This document shows, piece by piece, positions 1-7,615 of a stretch of 14,068 nt of DNA. Under the pieces are notes generated by a model that saw nothing but the letters and a program-made list of their open reading frames with translations, was not told the origin of the DNA and searched no databases. Origin of the DNA: Candidatus Hydrogenedentota bacterium. Lineage in GTDB: Bacteria; Hydrogenedentota; Hydrogenedentia; Hydrogenedentales; SLHB01. The stretch is from contig DUZM01000054.1 in NCBI GenBank assembly GCA_013349485.1, positions 1 through 14,068 of the forward strand. The letters run 5' to 3'. Within the stretch, counting starts at the first letter, position 1. Each line of letters starts with the position of its first letter. The position numbers were made by a program, and so were the translations under genes.

Positions 1-518
1 ATAATGCACTTCTTCTCGGTGAGGGTCGTGTTGCCTTTCTCCGAGAAGAAAGACGGCCGGTGACTGTGGCCAAAGAAGCACACTTGCACGTCCCTGCCGT
101 TCAAGAACTCCAACTGCCGCATCGCATCCAGCCAGTCAATGATGTAGTCGTCTCGGCTGCCGGGCGAACCATGCACCCCGAGACACGTCTTGTTGAACGT
201 GATTTGCTCCGGCGAGCGCGCGAGCCACCGCTTATTGTCGTCGCGGAGTTGTTCAAACTGCCACTCGATGGCCTTCTTGGCGGATGCCCGGAAAAACCAC
301 GGATCCTCCAGCCCGCAAACCGCCGCGTCGTGGTTGCCCATGATCGTCGGTATATCCCGCTCCCGAACAATATCGACGACCTCGTTCGGATCGGAATTGT
401 ACCCCGTCAAATCGCCCAGACAGAACACCTTGTCAGGATTTCGCCTATCGATCTCGCGAAAAACAGCTTCAACGGCTTCAAGATTCGCGTGCAGGTCCGC
501 AATAATCGCTACAAGCAT
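1..518 (-). CDS. Metallophosphoesterase, calcineurin-like (YfcE/MJ0936 type), 3' end outside window
   Basis: The first 172 residues of a small metal-dependent phosphoesterase are visible; the reading frame runs off the left edge. The metal-binding motifs appear in family order: D-L-H at residues 8-10, GDL at 35-37, GNHD at 61-64, VHGSPG at 115-120 and GHSH at 150-153. This matches the compact single-domain phosphoesterases (Metallophos_2), which use two metal ions to cleave phosphomono- or diesters; the substrate cannot be read from sequence. No signal peptide is visible, so it is probably cytoplasmic. The ATG start at 518 follows a GGAAAG on the minus strand. Family members are often about 160-250 residues, so only a short C-terminal part may be missing. 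It lies 48 bp downstream of the T2SF-N/TPR gene on the same strand, so cotranscription is likely. Family call is secure; function is open. Confidence 0.9.
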   Translation of the reverse strand, partial: MLVAIIADLHANLEAVEAVFREIDRRNPDKVFCLGDLTGYNSDPNEVVDIVRERDIPTIMGNHDAAVCGLEDPWFFRASAKKAIEWQFEQLRDDNKRWLARSPEQITFNKTCLGVHGSPGSRDDYIIDWLDAMRQLEFLNGRDVQVCFFGHSHRPSFFSEKGNTTLTEKKCI

Positions 519-566
519 TCGTACTACTTTCCAAAAACACAGGCGCACATCCCACAACGACGCGCC

Positions 567-1580
567 CTAAGGCGCATCTTGCACCTGCTCTGCACTCTTC
601 GTTGACTGTTCCTTTTCGAGAATCCGGCGTAATTGGTGGATCTTCTTCCGTGCGTGCTTGTTGCCCGGATCCGCTTCAAGCACCCGCTGCATAAACTTCA
701 GCGCTTGCGCGTACTCGCGACGTTTAATGTGTTGAACGCCGATGTTGAACTGCGACGCGAGCATCTTCTTGCGCACACGCGCAGAGTGGGGGTTGTTCTC
801 GGAGGCAATCGCGTACTGCTCGAGAGCCGCGTCGTAGTTGCGCGTCTCGAAGTAGAAATCCCCCATCGTTTCTGCTTGGCACAAGCCCCCGGATTGCTGC
901 GTCTCTTGAAGTTTTCTTTTCTTTTCGGCAAGCAGCGCTTCATAATCTTCGGCCGTGTAAATGGTGTCCACCGCAGAACGTTCGACAAGCACGCTTATAT
1001 TGTTGCCGGTGGGATCGTTCGGAATCAGGAAAAAACGGGGCTCGGCAGGATCGTACCGGCGCAACGAGCAGCCGCGAAGTATCTCGCCGTCGTCGAACTT
1101 CACCACCACCTCGTCGCCTTCCGGCTCTCTCTCGCGGTAGTGCGCAGACTTGTCAAACTTCCCGTCGAAACTCTTCACGCTGAAAACGGCCTTCAGGTCG
1201 TTGAACATTACCCGAACCGTCTTGTCAACGGAAACACCGTTTTCGTCTACCAAATCAAGATGAAAATCCGGCCCCAACGGGTTAAGCGCATAGCAAATGC
1301 CCGGTTGAACGCGGCCGTCCTTATAACGAACGACGAGCCGTTGCCGTGCATGGCGTTCGCGCACGGCCTTGTGGCGACGCCGCTGCTGGATTTCCCGCTG
1401 CCTTTTCTCTTCCTGCATCCGCGCGCGAAGTTCGTCGGCCACGCGGGCCGGCCGCACATCCGTCGGCAGCAACCCTTGTCGGTTGATCTCTTTCAGGGCG
1501 CCCGACTCGTCCTCCGCCTCGATGATGCCGAAGACCTCTGTACCGTCATTTCTGACTGCTTTGTACGCAAACCTGGCCAC
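567..1580 (-). CDS. T2SF N-terminal-like domain + tandem beta-rich (DUF6982-like) domains + TPR protein
   Basis: A 337-residue protein with an unusual domain order. Residues 1-45 closely resemble the N-terminal segment of the GspF/PilC inner-membrane protein of type II secretion and type IV pili (FAYKAV..DG.EV.G.IEAEDE..AL..I..QGLLP), but none of the PilC membrane helices follows. A charged Arg/Glu/Gln-rich helix spans about 46-82. Two related beta-rich repeats follow: 82-135 begins VVRYKDGRV, and 158-213 begins VVVKFDDGEI. They resemble what I recall as DUF6982, a PilZ-like module; I could not check that name. TPR-like helices at about 238-268 and 276-312 close the protein. The GTG start is supported by a strong GAGGAGG. 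No signal peptide or membrane segment is seen. A scaffold or regulator near a pilus or secretion system is possible but inferred only from the N-terminus. Confidence 0.85.
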   Translation of the reverse strand: MARFAYKAVRNDGTEVFGIIEAEDESGALKEINRQGLLPTDVRPARVADELRARMQEEKRQREIQQRRRHKAVRERHARQRLVVRYKDGRVQPGICYALNPLGPDFHLDLVDENGVSVDKTVRVMFNDLKAVFSVKSFDGKFDKSAHYREREPEGDEVVVKFDDGEILRGCSLRRYDPAEPRFFLIPNDPTGNNISVLVERSAVDTIYTAEDYEALLAEKKRKLQETQQSGGLCQAETMGDFYFETRNYDAALEQYAIASENNPHSARVRKKMLASQFNIGVQHIKRREYAQALKFMQRVLEADPGNKHARKKIHQLRRILEKEQSTKSAEQVQDAP

Positions 1581-1584
1581 GCGG

Positions 1585-1591
1585 CCTCCTC
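1585..1591 (-). promoter_or_regulatory. Ribosome binding site for the T2SF-N/TPR gene
   Basis: GAGGAGG on the minus strand, 4 nt before the GTG at 1580. It supports that non-ATG start, which also gives a complete T2SF-N-like N-terminus. Confidence 0.75.
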
Positions 1592-1737
1592 AAAAGGGCG
1601 TGCGAAAAAGCGGCTCAAAACGCCGCAACAGGAAGCAAAAACACAAGCTCGCGCCGCTACCGGCCAATCGCCATCTGCAAGAATCCTCTGGCCGCAAACC
1701 CGTTGGCGCCCGCCAAAGGCTCACACGCTCTAACCCA

Positions 1738-1766
1738 ACGGTACCATGAAGAAGGCAATCTGTCAA
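1738..1766 (-). promoter_or_regulatory. Putative sigma70-type promoter of the T2SF-N/TPR gene
   Basis: On the minus strand there is a perfect TTGACA (1761-1766), a 17-bp spacer, then TACCGT (1738-1743) preceded by TG-G, an extended -10 feature that may offset the poor -10. The expected transcript would have a leader of about 150 nt. Prediction from sequence only. Confidence 0.35.
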
Positions 1767-1925
1767 AGGTCGCACGGCGCTTAACTACTTGATATCAAAA
1801 AGGTTCCTGCTCGTTGGTATTTCGTCTGGAGACAGGCGATTCTAAGCCTGCTATCGAGAAACAGACCCTCGAGAACACCCTACCCCACCACCGCAATTCT
1901 ATGCGATTCCGTCCAGGAATACAAC

Positions 1926-3332
1926 CTACTCGCCCTCGGGCCCGGCGCCCGGACTCGCCTCAACCGGCATAACACATCTTGGGATATCAACCCCGGCAGA
2001 AATACCCAAATACTGATCATAATACCTTTCTGTTACGCCGATACAAAATCCCTCCAGTATTTCCGCCGGCACGAGATTGACCGTACACCCGCCGAATCCC
2101 GCCCCGGTCAGCCGGGCTCCCAAAGCCCCGCATTGTAACGCAACCTCCACGAGCCGATCCAATTCCGGACAGCTAATCCCGTAGTCCGCCGCACAGCTCG
2201 TGTGGGACGCGAGCATCAGTTCGCCCAAGGCGCGGCTATCGGCAGCCAGCAGGGCATCCCGAGCCGCTTCGACGCGACGTCGTTCCGTGACTTGATGACG
2301 CGCCCGCGCTTTGAGTGGAAACCCGTCCTCGGGCGCCGCCAAATCCCCCAACCAGCGCTCACGGATGTCCCCGACCGTGCACCCCAAGAACTCCGCCGCC
2401 TCCTCGATAGTCGTTCTCGGTTTCGGAAACACCTCATCGAACAAGTCCGCGACCTCCTCGTCCGTCATGCACAGCCAGCCGCTCCACAAATCTCCCAAGT
2501 GCTCGAGTCTGACCTCCTCATCGAGATCCCGCTCGAGTTGGCGCTCCACCATGGCGCGGATCAACCGGCAACTCAGCGGCCCTTCATTGTATCGATGAAG
2601 AGCGGCGCCGGTCTTCTCAGCCTTGACCATCGAATCGCAAAGCACCACCACACAGGCCTTCGGTAGCGGGACCTCTTCAATGCGTAGAGGGAAAAAGTCG
2701 ATTTTGCATGCGCGACCCGCCTTGCCGCAAAGAATAATCGCTTGATCCATGCCGCCGCCCTGCGTGCCCACATAGCGCTCCGCACGCGCAAGCAGCGGGG
2801 CCAAGTCCAAACGACTCAGGTCGCCGTTGATCGGTTTCCCTAAGCAATCCAAATACGCGAGCGCGCTGGCCACGACCATCGCCGACGAGGAGCTGAGTCC
2901 CGAAGCCGGCGGGATCGTGCCCATGACCAGCAGGTCCATCCCCGGGAAATCCGTTACCTCCAGGCAACCGTTCAATCCCTGAAGCGCGGCCTTGCAGTAG
3001 TTGTCCCATGAGCCGGGCGCCGAATGCAGAATATCGGCCCGGTTCTCAAACCCACAAGGCGCGTAAGCCGCATCCATGTTATGCAACCGCACCAGCCCGT
3101 CCCGGCGCGGCGCAAACGCAATGCGAATCTCTCTATTGATGGTCATCGGCAATACCGGGAGGCCGTTATAGTCCGTGTGCTCGCCGATCAGATTTACGCG
3201 CCCCGGCGCGCGGCATATCCGCGGCTCACCCGACTCGGCGTAAACCGTCTTGAACGCCTCTTTCAGCGCCGAAAGTCCGTCAGACACGCCGTTCCGCCTG
3301 CTGCCCGAACGTTGTGCCGTGGGCCGCGCCAC
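1926..3332 (-). CDS. galK: Galactokinase / N-acetylgalactosamine kinase, GHMP family, eukaryotic GAL1/GALK2-like
   Basis: ATP-dependent sugar-1-kinase of the GHMP family (468 residues), cytoplasmic. The galactokinase signature GRVNLIGEHTDYNG is at residues 44-57, the ATP-loop GLSSSSA at 145-151, GTQGGGMDQ with the expected catalytic Asp at 189-197, and the C-terminal GARLTGAGFGGC at 405-416. It is longer than typical bacterial GalK (about 380 residues). The extra central part (about 265-350) and the stretch SHTSC..DY.ISCPELD (377-392) resemble eukaryotic GALK2/GAL1 proteins, so GalNAc could be the substrate instead of galactose. It is the last gene of the valS cluster, 19 bp behind the flippase-like gene. 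The GTG start at 3332 lacks a strong ribosome binding site; a GTG at 3287 (residue 16), preceded by AGGCGG, is an alternative that keeps the whole conserved region. Family certain; substrate uncertain. Confidence 0.93.
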   Translation of the reverse strand: MARPTAQRSGSRRNGVSDGLSALKEAFKTVYAESGEPRICRAPGRVNLIGEHTDYNGLPVLPMTINREIRIAFAPRRDGLVRLHNMDAAYAPCGFENRADILHSAPGSWDNYCKAALQGLNGCLEVTDFPGMDLLVMGTIPPASGLSSSSAMVVASALAYLDCLGKPINGDLSRLDLAPLLARAERYVGTQGGGMDQAIILCGKAGRACKIDFFPLRIEEVPLPKACVVVLCDSMVKAEKTGAALHRYNEGPLSCRLIRAMVERQLERDLDEEVRLEHLGDLWSGWLCMTDEEVADLFDEVFPKPRTTIEEAAEFLGCTVGDIRERWLGDLAAPEDGFPLKARARHQVTERRRVEAARDALLAADSRALGELMLASHTSCAADYGISCPELDRLVEVALQCGALGARLTGAGFGGCTVNLVPAEILEGFCIGVTERYYDQYLGISAGVDIPRCVMPVEASPGAGPEGE

Positions 3333-3351
3333 GCAGCGTCGTTCGCACGCC

Positions 3352-4425
3352 TTAGCCGTCTTGTTCGAATTCCACCTGGGAATGCGCCGTCTCCCGCGTG
3401 AGCTCCAACAGGCCCATTTGCTCCCAAAACAAACAGAATACCCCGGCTATGTAAATCGGGATCACACACAACAAATGGGCAACGATCGCCAAGGCCTTGG
3501 CCCCGTTCGGATCCATGCCCTCCACACAAACAAGCAGGGCTATGACAATCGGGAAATGAAACTGGCCAAGCAATCCCGGCAGGCCCGGCGCGCTGATCGC
3601 TGCCGCCAAGAACGACTGCATAACAAACACCGTGTACCACGGCCATTCCAGGTCAAACGCCTCAAGCAGAAACACCCACGAGATCAGCGTCAGACCCCAC
3701 GTTATGAGGGAAAACGCAACCGATTTCGCCATGTCGGCAGCGGAACGAAACACGTGAAGTCCCTCCGCGAAATGCGTCAGGAGCCCGCGTGCCGAGCGCG
3801 CCAACCGCGGCCACACACCGCCCAGAAGCCTATCGGAGATGCGCAGAACCATCGCCTTGTTTACGTAAAGCAGGACCAGCACGGCCACCACGCCAAGGAG
3901 AAATGCCATGGCGCCCCATGCCCCGGCCGTGATGTATGCCTCCTTGAAAATGATGGGCTTCTCATTCTTCAGCGTGCCCGGCGGGAGTACGATCGTCCCG
4001 ATGGAAGGAAGCGCGATCAACGTCACGACCAGCACGGGTACAAGACTGATCAAGTCGGTCACTCTGTCCAGAACGACCATGGCCATCGCCTGCGGGAACT
4101 TCAATTTTGCCAGCCGATTCAGCACCAGGGCGCGGATCGGCTCCCCGATGCGCAACGGCAGAGTGAAGTTCGCCAGAAAACCAATATGCGTGGCGCTGAA
4201 CATGTGGCGGAAGCTGGCCGGCTTCGTTGCACGCACAATGTAGCTCCATCGCTGGATGCGCGCAACGTAACTCAGCCATATGGGCACCTGCATAAGAAGC
4301 AGCCAACCAAGTCGGACCTCGCGTATTGTCCTGCCGACGACCCGCCAGTCGGCTCCTCGAAAAAGCGCCCAGACCACGAATAGCCCGATTGCCGAGCTTG
4401 CGACAACCTTGATGCACCTTTTCAC
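3352..4425 (-). CDS. Flippase-like membrane protein (LPG_synthase_TM / UPF0104 family)
   Basis: A 357-residue polytopic membrane protein. I count about eight hydrophobic segments, near residues 8-22, 40-58, 123-140, 166-187, 233-255, 264-280, 291-303 and 312-334. The family signatures are present: RIGEPIRALVL at 92-102 and SAPGLPGLLGQFH at 278-290. This is the domain also found as the N-terminal flippase part of MprF; stand-alone members (UPF0104, AglD-related) are thought to move or modify lipid-linked substrates. The catalytic lysyltransferase domain of MprF is absent. It starts with GTG; no other start precedes the first membrane segment, and the ribosome binding site is weak. It sits 68 bp after valS and 19 bp before galactokinase on the same strand, so translation may be coupled. 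The proximity to a sugar kinase hints at a lipid-linked sugar substrate, which is inference. Confidence 0.88.
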   Translation of the reverse strand: MKRCIKVVASSAIGLFVVWALFRGADWRVVGRTIREVRLGWLLLMQVPIWLSYVARIQRWSYIVRATKPASFRHMFSATHIGFLANFTLPLRIGEPIRALVLNRLAKLKFPQAMAMVVLDRVTDLISLVPVLVVTLIALPSIGTIVLPPGTLKNEKPIIFKEAYITAGAWGAMAFLLGVVAVLVLLYVNKAMVLRISDRLLGGVWPRLARSARGLLTHFAEGLHVFRSAADMAKSVAFSLITWGLTLISWVFLLEAFDLEWPWYTVFVMQSFLAAAISAPGLPGLLGQFHFPIVIALLVCVEGMDPNGAKALAIVAHLLCVIPIYIAGVFCLFWEQMGLLELTRETAHSQVEFEQDG

Positions 4426-4493
4426 GTGTTCAGGTTCTTTCGCTCAAGTAGCACTGCAAGGGCTCCGGTTGCGGCAAGACGTGCACAGGACGA

Positions 4494-7106
4494 TTACAGG
4501 CCGACTTCGACTCGAGCGATTTCCTGGCCGGGATCGCCTTCAACGAGGTCGATGTGCTCGAGCTGCAGCATACGGCCCACATCGTCAATGGTGGCTTTGA
4601 CCGCCTTGAGGGTCTCACCCTTCGCCGTCACTTTCACGTTCTTGACAGGCGCCTTGACACTCAGGTTCGCTTCCGCTTTCGCCTTCCGTACGGGCTCGAT
4701 AATTGCCAAGGCTGCCGCGAACGCCTCGGCGTGCTTAGGTTCCGGTATGTCGGCCAACTCGTCAAGCGTCGGCCAGGGACTCTTGTGAATCGACTCGTGC
4801 ATATCGGCGTCGTTCGCGTAGTACCAGTGCCAGACTTCCTCGGTGATGAATGGAAGATACGGCGCGAACATACGCAACAGAACCCGGAGAACAACGCGTA
4901 ACGTCGCCGCCGCAGACTGACGGCCTTCCGTGAGTGCTTCGTCGTAGGTCCGCGGTTTCGCCAGTTCGAGGTAGTTGTCGCAGAATGTCCGCCAGAAGAA
5001 ATCCTCGACAAACATCAGCGCTTGGGCGTATTCGAATTCGTCCAAGACTTCGGTGGCGCGCTCGATCAGCGGCCGCAACTCTCCTATCACGGCCCGGTCG
5101 GCCTCGGTAACAACCTTGTCCAAGCCCAAATCCCCCGCATCGCTTGCCACAACGCGTCCGATCACGAACTTGCTGGCGTTGAACAGCTTCGTGCAAAGCC
5201 GTTTGCCGACCTTGAAAACTTGCTCATCGTATACCGTATCCACGCCGAGCCGCGCCCGCGCCGACCAATAGCGGCAACTGTCCGACCCAAACTGATCGAC
5301 CAATGGCTCGGGTGTTACCGTGTCGCCCCGGCTCTTGGACATCTTCTTTCGATCGGGATCGAGTATCCACCCGCTTATGACGACGTTGCGCCATGGAATC
5401 TCATTTTCATGGAAGTATGCCTTGACGATTGTATAGAACGCCCACGTACGAATGATCTCGTGGCCCTGCGGCCGGATGTCCATTGGGAAAAGCTTCGCGT
5501 GGCGGGCCTTGTCCACGGCCCACTTCGTCGCAATCTGCGGCGTGAGCGAACTCGTCGCCCAGGTGTCGAGCACATCCGGATCCCCCGCGAAACCGCCCGG
5601 GTGGTCGCGCTGTTCTTCCGTGTAGCCTTCCGGGCAATCGCTCATCGGATCGATGGGCAACTGCTCGGCTTTGGGGAGTATCCGCTCGTCATACAGGACG
5701 CGTCCGTCATCGTCGACCTTGTACCACACCGGGATCGGCACGCCGAAAAACCGCTGCCGGCTGAGGCACCAATCCTGGTTGAGGCCTTCCACCCAATGCT
5801 CGTAACGGATGCCCATGTGAGACGGCCGCCACTGAATCTTCTTGCCCTGGGCCACAAGTTCTGCCTTGTTGTCCAGGATTCGACAGAACCATTGCCGCGC
5901 CGGGATCAACTCGAGCGGCCTGTCGCCCTTCTCAAAGAACTTAACCGCGTGCGTTATCTCCGTCGGCGGCCGGTCGATGATACCCTCGGCGGCGGTCGCG
6001 ACCTCGACAATCAGTTTCTGCGCCTGTTTGACGTATTTGCCCTGGATTTGGCTGTACACTTCGTTCGCGCGTTGCGGATCGCGGCTGACGAAGAGAGTTC
6101 CTTCGCCGCGTGCGCTCTCAGCCGACTCAAATGTCACCGGCACAAGGTGGCCGTCTCGATCCAACACTTGGCGCACCGGCAAATTGAGGCCGCGCACCCA
6201 GTCTACGTCCGTCTGGTCGCCGTACGTGCACACCATCACGATCCCCGTGCCCTTTTCCGGATCGGCCAACGGGTCCGCCATGATCGGCACCGGGGCGTGG
6301 AACAACGGCGTAACCGCGCGCTTGCCGAACAGAGGCCTGTATCGATCGTCGTCAGGATGCGCCAAAACGGCCACACACGCCGGCAACAGTTCCGGCCGGG
6401 TCGTGGCAATAACAACATAGTCCCGATCCGCGTCCTCGACCTCGAATCGGAAATAATGGAACGCGCCAGAGATCTCTTTGTCCACGACTTCCGCTTGCGC
6501 GACCGCCGTCCTGAAATCCACGTCCCACATCACCGGCCGCTCCGCCTGATAGATCTCGCCTTGCTCGAGCAACTCCAGAAAACTAAGCTGCGATGTCAAC
6601 CGACAGTGGTCGTCAACCGTCGCGTATTCCTCGGTCCAGTCGTACGAAAGCCCAAGCCGCCTCCACAAACGACGGTACACCGCCTCGTCCTCCTTGATGG
6701 CCCCATCCCACCAGCTGATGAAGTTCATGCGGCTGACGGCAACCGGCTCGCCCTTCCGGCCCCGCTCCCCTTTGAAGTCGGGATCGTAATGCAGATGCGG
6801 TTCACACCGCACATTGAAAAGGTTCTGCACGCGCCGTTCCGTGGGCAGGCCGTTGTCATCCCAACCGATCGGGAAAAAGATGTTCTTCCCGCGCATTCGC
6901 TGATACCGCACGACGAAATCTTGGTGCGAGTAACTAAACAGATGCCCCATGTGCAGCGAGCCGCTCACCGTAGGCGGCGGCGTATCCACCACAAATGTTT
7001 CATCCCGGCCCCGGCTCGGATCCCAAGCATACAGATCCTTCTCTTGCCAGTACGCCCGCCACTGCTCTTCTATCTCGCGCGCCTTGTATTTCTTCGGCAA
7101 CTCCAT
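4494..7106 (-). CDS. valS: Valine--tRNA ligase, archaeal-type, without C-terminal coiled coil
   Basis: Class I aminoacyl-tRNA synthetase charging tRNA-Val in the cytoplasm. With the start chosen here (870 residues) the nucleotide-binding motif PPPTVSGSLHMGH is at 43-55 and KMSKS at 588-592. The editing domain carries TTRPELLPACVAVLAHPDD, and the catalytic domain DTWATSSLTPQI. Both are typical of archaeal-type ValS (also known from Rickettsia); the common bacterial form has TTRPET and DTWFSSALWP. The C-terminus ends soon after the anticodon-binding domain, so the roughly 70-residue coiled-coil tRNA-binding arm of ordinary bacterial ValS is missing. The frame opens further upstream (GTG at 7127, ATG at 7124), but only the ATG at 7106 has a well-placed GGAG. 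It heads the valS, flippase-like, galactokinase cluster. No T-box element is seen in the short leader. Confidence 0.96.
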   Translation of the reverse strand: MELPKKYKAREIEEQWRAYWQEKDLYAWDPSRGRDETFVVDTPPPTVSGSLHMGHLFSYSHQDFVVRYQRMRGKNIFFPIGWDDNGLPTERRVQNLFNVRCEPHLHYDPDFKGERGRKGEPVAVSRMNFISWWDGAIKEDEAVYRRLWRRLGLSYDWTEEYATVDDHCRLTSQLSFLELLEQGEIYQAERPVMWDVDFRTAVAQAEVVDKEISGAFHYFRFEVEDADRDYVVIATTRPELLPACVAVLAHPDDDRYRPLFGKRAVTPLFHAPVPIMADPLADPEKGTGIVMVCTYGDQTDVDWVRGLNLPVRQVLDRDGHLVPVTFESAESARGEGTLFVSRDPQRANEVYSQIQGKYVKQAQKLIVEVATAAEGIIDRPPTEITHAVKFFEKGDRPLELIPARQWFCRILDNKAELVAQGKKIQWRPSHMGIRYEHWVEGLNQDWCLSRQRFFGVPIPVWYKVDDDGRVLYDERILPKAEQLPIDPMSDCPEGYTEEQRDHPGGFAGDPDVLDTWATSSLTPQIATKWAVDKARHAKLFPMDIRPQGHEIIRTWAFYTIVKAYFHENEIPWRNVVISGWILDPDRKKMSKSRGDTVTPEPLVDQFGSDSCRYWSARARLGVDTVYDEQVFKVGKRLCTKLFNASKFVIGRVVASDAGDLGLDKVVTEADRAVIGELRPLIERATEVLDEFEYAQALMFVEDFFWRTFCDNYLELAKPRTYDEALTEGRQSAAATLRVVLRVLLRMFAPYLPFITEEVWHWYYANDADMHESIHKSPWPTLDELADIPEPKHAEAFAAALAIIEPVRKAKAEANLSVKAPVKNVKVTAKGETLKAVKATIDDVGRMLQLEHIDLVEGDPGQEIARVEVGL

Positions 7107-7112
7107 CCTTTG

Positions 7113-7116
7113 CTCC
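7113..7116 (-). promoter_or_regulatory. Ribosome binding site deciding the valS start
   Basis: GGAG on the minus strand, 6 nt before the ATG at 7106. The upstream GTG and ATG candidates (7127, 7124) have no comparable site, so translation most likely begins at 7106. Confidence 0.6.
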
Positions 7117-7190
7117 AACTGCATCACGAACCGACCAACAGAAAGGGTCCTCCATCAAGCCCGGCCCCGACGTCCGCAAATTATCGGCAG

Positions 7191-7199
7191 ATTATAGCA
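7191..7199 (-). promoter_or_regulatory. Extended -10 promoter of the valS cluster
   Basis: The minus strand reads TGC-TATAAT: a perfect -10 hexamer with the TGn extension that can replace a good -35 box. No clear -35 is present. The start point would be near 7184, giving a leader of roughly 78 nt to the chosen valS start. Confidence 0.55.
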
Positions 7200-7366
7200 G
7201 AACCCACACGGTAAGAAAACGGACACACACATTCCCTGGAACCGTACGGCAGACTGTCCACGCCGCCGGCTCAGTTGCCCCATTCGTCCACCCTGTCCAT
7301 TGCCGTTAGTACTCCACCCTCTCACCCGCGTCTCGATCGCCTGATCATGTCGTGCTACTGATAACA

Positions 7367-7395
7367 TTGCCGTCTCTGCGCGGAAACGATAAGAT
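7367..7395 (+). promoter_or_regulatory. Weak candidate promoter of the CBM9-like gene
   Basis: TTGCCG (7367-7372), a 17-bp spacer and TAAGAT (7390-7395), each matching consensus at four of six positions. It lies about 220 bp before the chosen start, so the leader would be long. Confidence 0.25.
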
Positions 7396-7603
7396 GTCCG
7401 AAGACCCAACATGAGATGGAAACGCTCGGTTTTCAAGAGCCGTCGAGTCTCTTAAGCAAATGGGAATTGCGGGACTGAGCAAATCGCAAGTCGATCAATA
7501 CATCGAAATCGCCACGGATGAACTGCGCACGGCTTCTGGGTCGCCCATCGAGGCCCCGGGCAGAAGCAGCATGGGGGAGAAACAGCCCGGATTTGCCGGC
7601 AAA

Positions 7604-7607
7604 GAGG
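7604..7607 (+). promoter_or_regulatory. Ribosome binding site of the CBM9-like gene
   Basis: GAGG placed 8 nt before the ATG at 7616. It supports that start over the in-frame ATG at 7460. Confidence 0.55.
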
Positions 7608-7615
7608 ATGAACAT

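Larger units (their letters stand above)
1581..1925. other. Intergenic stretch between the T2SF-N/TPR gene and the galactokinase gene
   Basis: These 345 bp lie downstream of the galactokinase stop and upstream of the T2SF-N/TPR gene, both on the minus strand. The stretch holds the ribosome binding site and candidate promoter listed separately. It also has a 5-bp hairpin just after the galactokinase stop (arms 1906-1910 and 1916-1920) and another with arms 1833-1837 and 1846-1850. Neither is followed by a T-run, so no convincing terminator is seen. I find no supportable gene. Confidence 0.6.
7107..7615. other. Divergent intergenic region between valS and the CBM9-like gene
   Basis: About 500 bp separate two divergent starts. 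The left end holds the valS promoter and ribosome binding site. Near 7367-7395 there is a weak candidate promoter for the rightward gene. From 7460 to 7615 an open frame leads in phase into the CBM9-like protein, but its sequence does not resemble the family and the internal start has a better ribosome binding site. A 93-codon minus-strand open frame at 7155-7436 looks like chance. I recognise no riboswitch or RNA gene. Confidence 0.5.

Noticed and set aside
562..575. Hairpin GCGCC-CTAA-GGCGC around the stop of the T2SF-N/TPR gene
   Set aside because: The stem is only 5 bp, with the stop codon overlapping the loop and no T-run; too short to call a terminator or regulatory site.
633..1733. 366-codon plus-strand open frame opposite the T2SF-N/TPR gene
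   Set aside because: The minus-strand gene has a strong GAGGAGG start and recognisable domains. The plus frame is a shadow.
3250..4383. 377-codon plus-strand open frame opposite the flippase-like gene
   Set aside because: It is highly basic and His/Gln/Arg-rich without domains; the opposite strand encodes clear membrane helices and family motifs.
7107..7199. T-box or other amino-acid-responsive leader before valS
   Set aside because: The leader from the predicted start is only about 78 nt and lacks the T-box consensus GGTGG.ACCGCG and a specifier stem.
5022..7214. 730-codon open frame on the plus strand opposite valS
   Set aside because: It is a GC-codon shadow of valS. The minus strand carries the HMGH and KMSKS motifs and the full synthetase, while the plus frame shows no recognisable domain.
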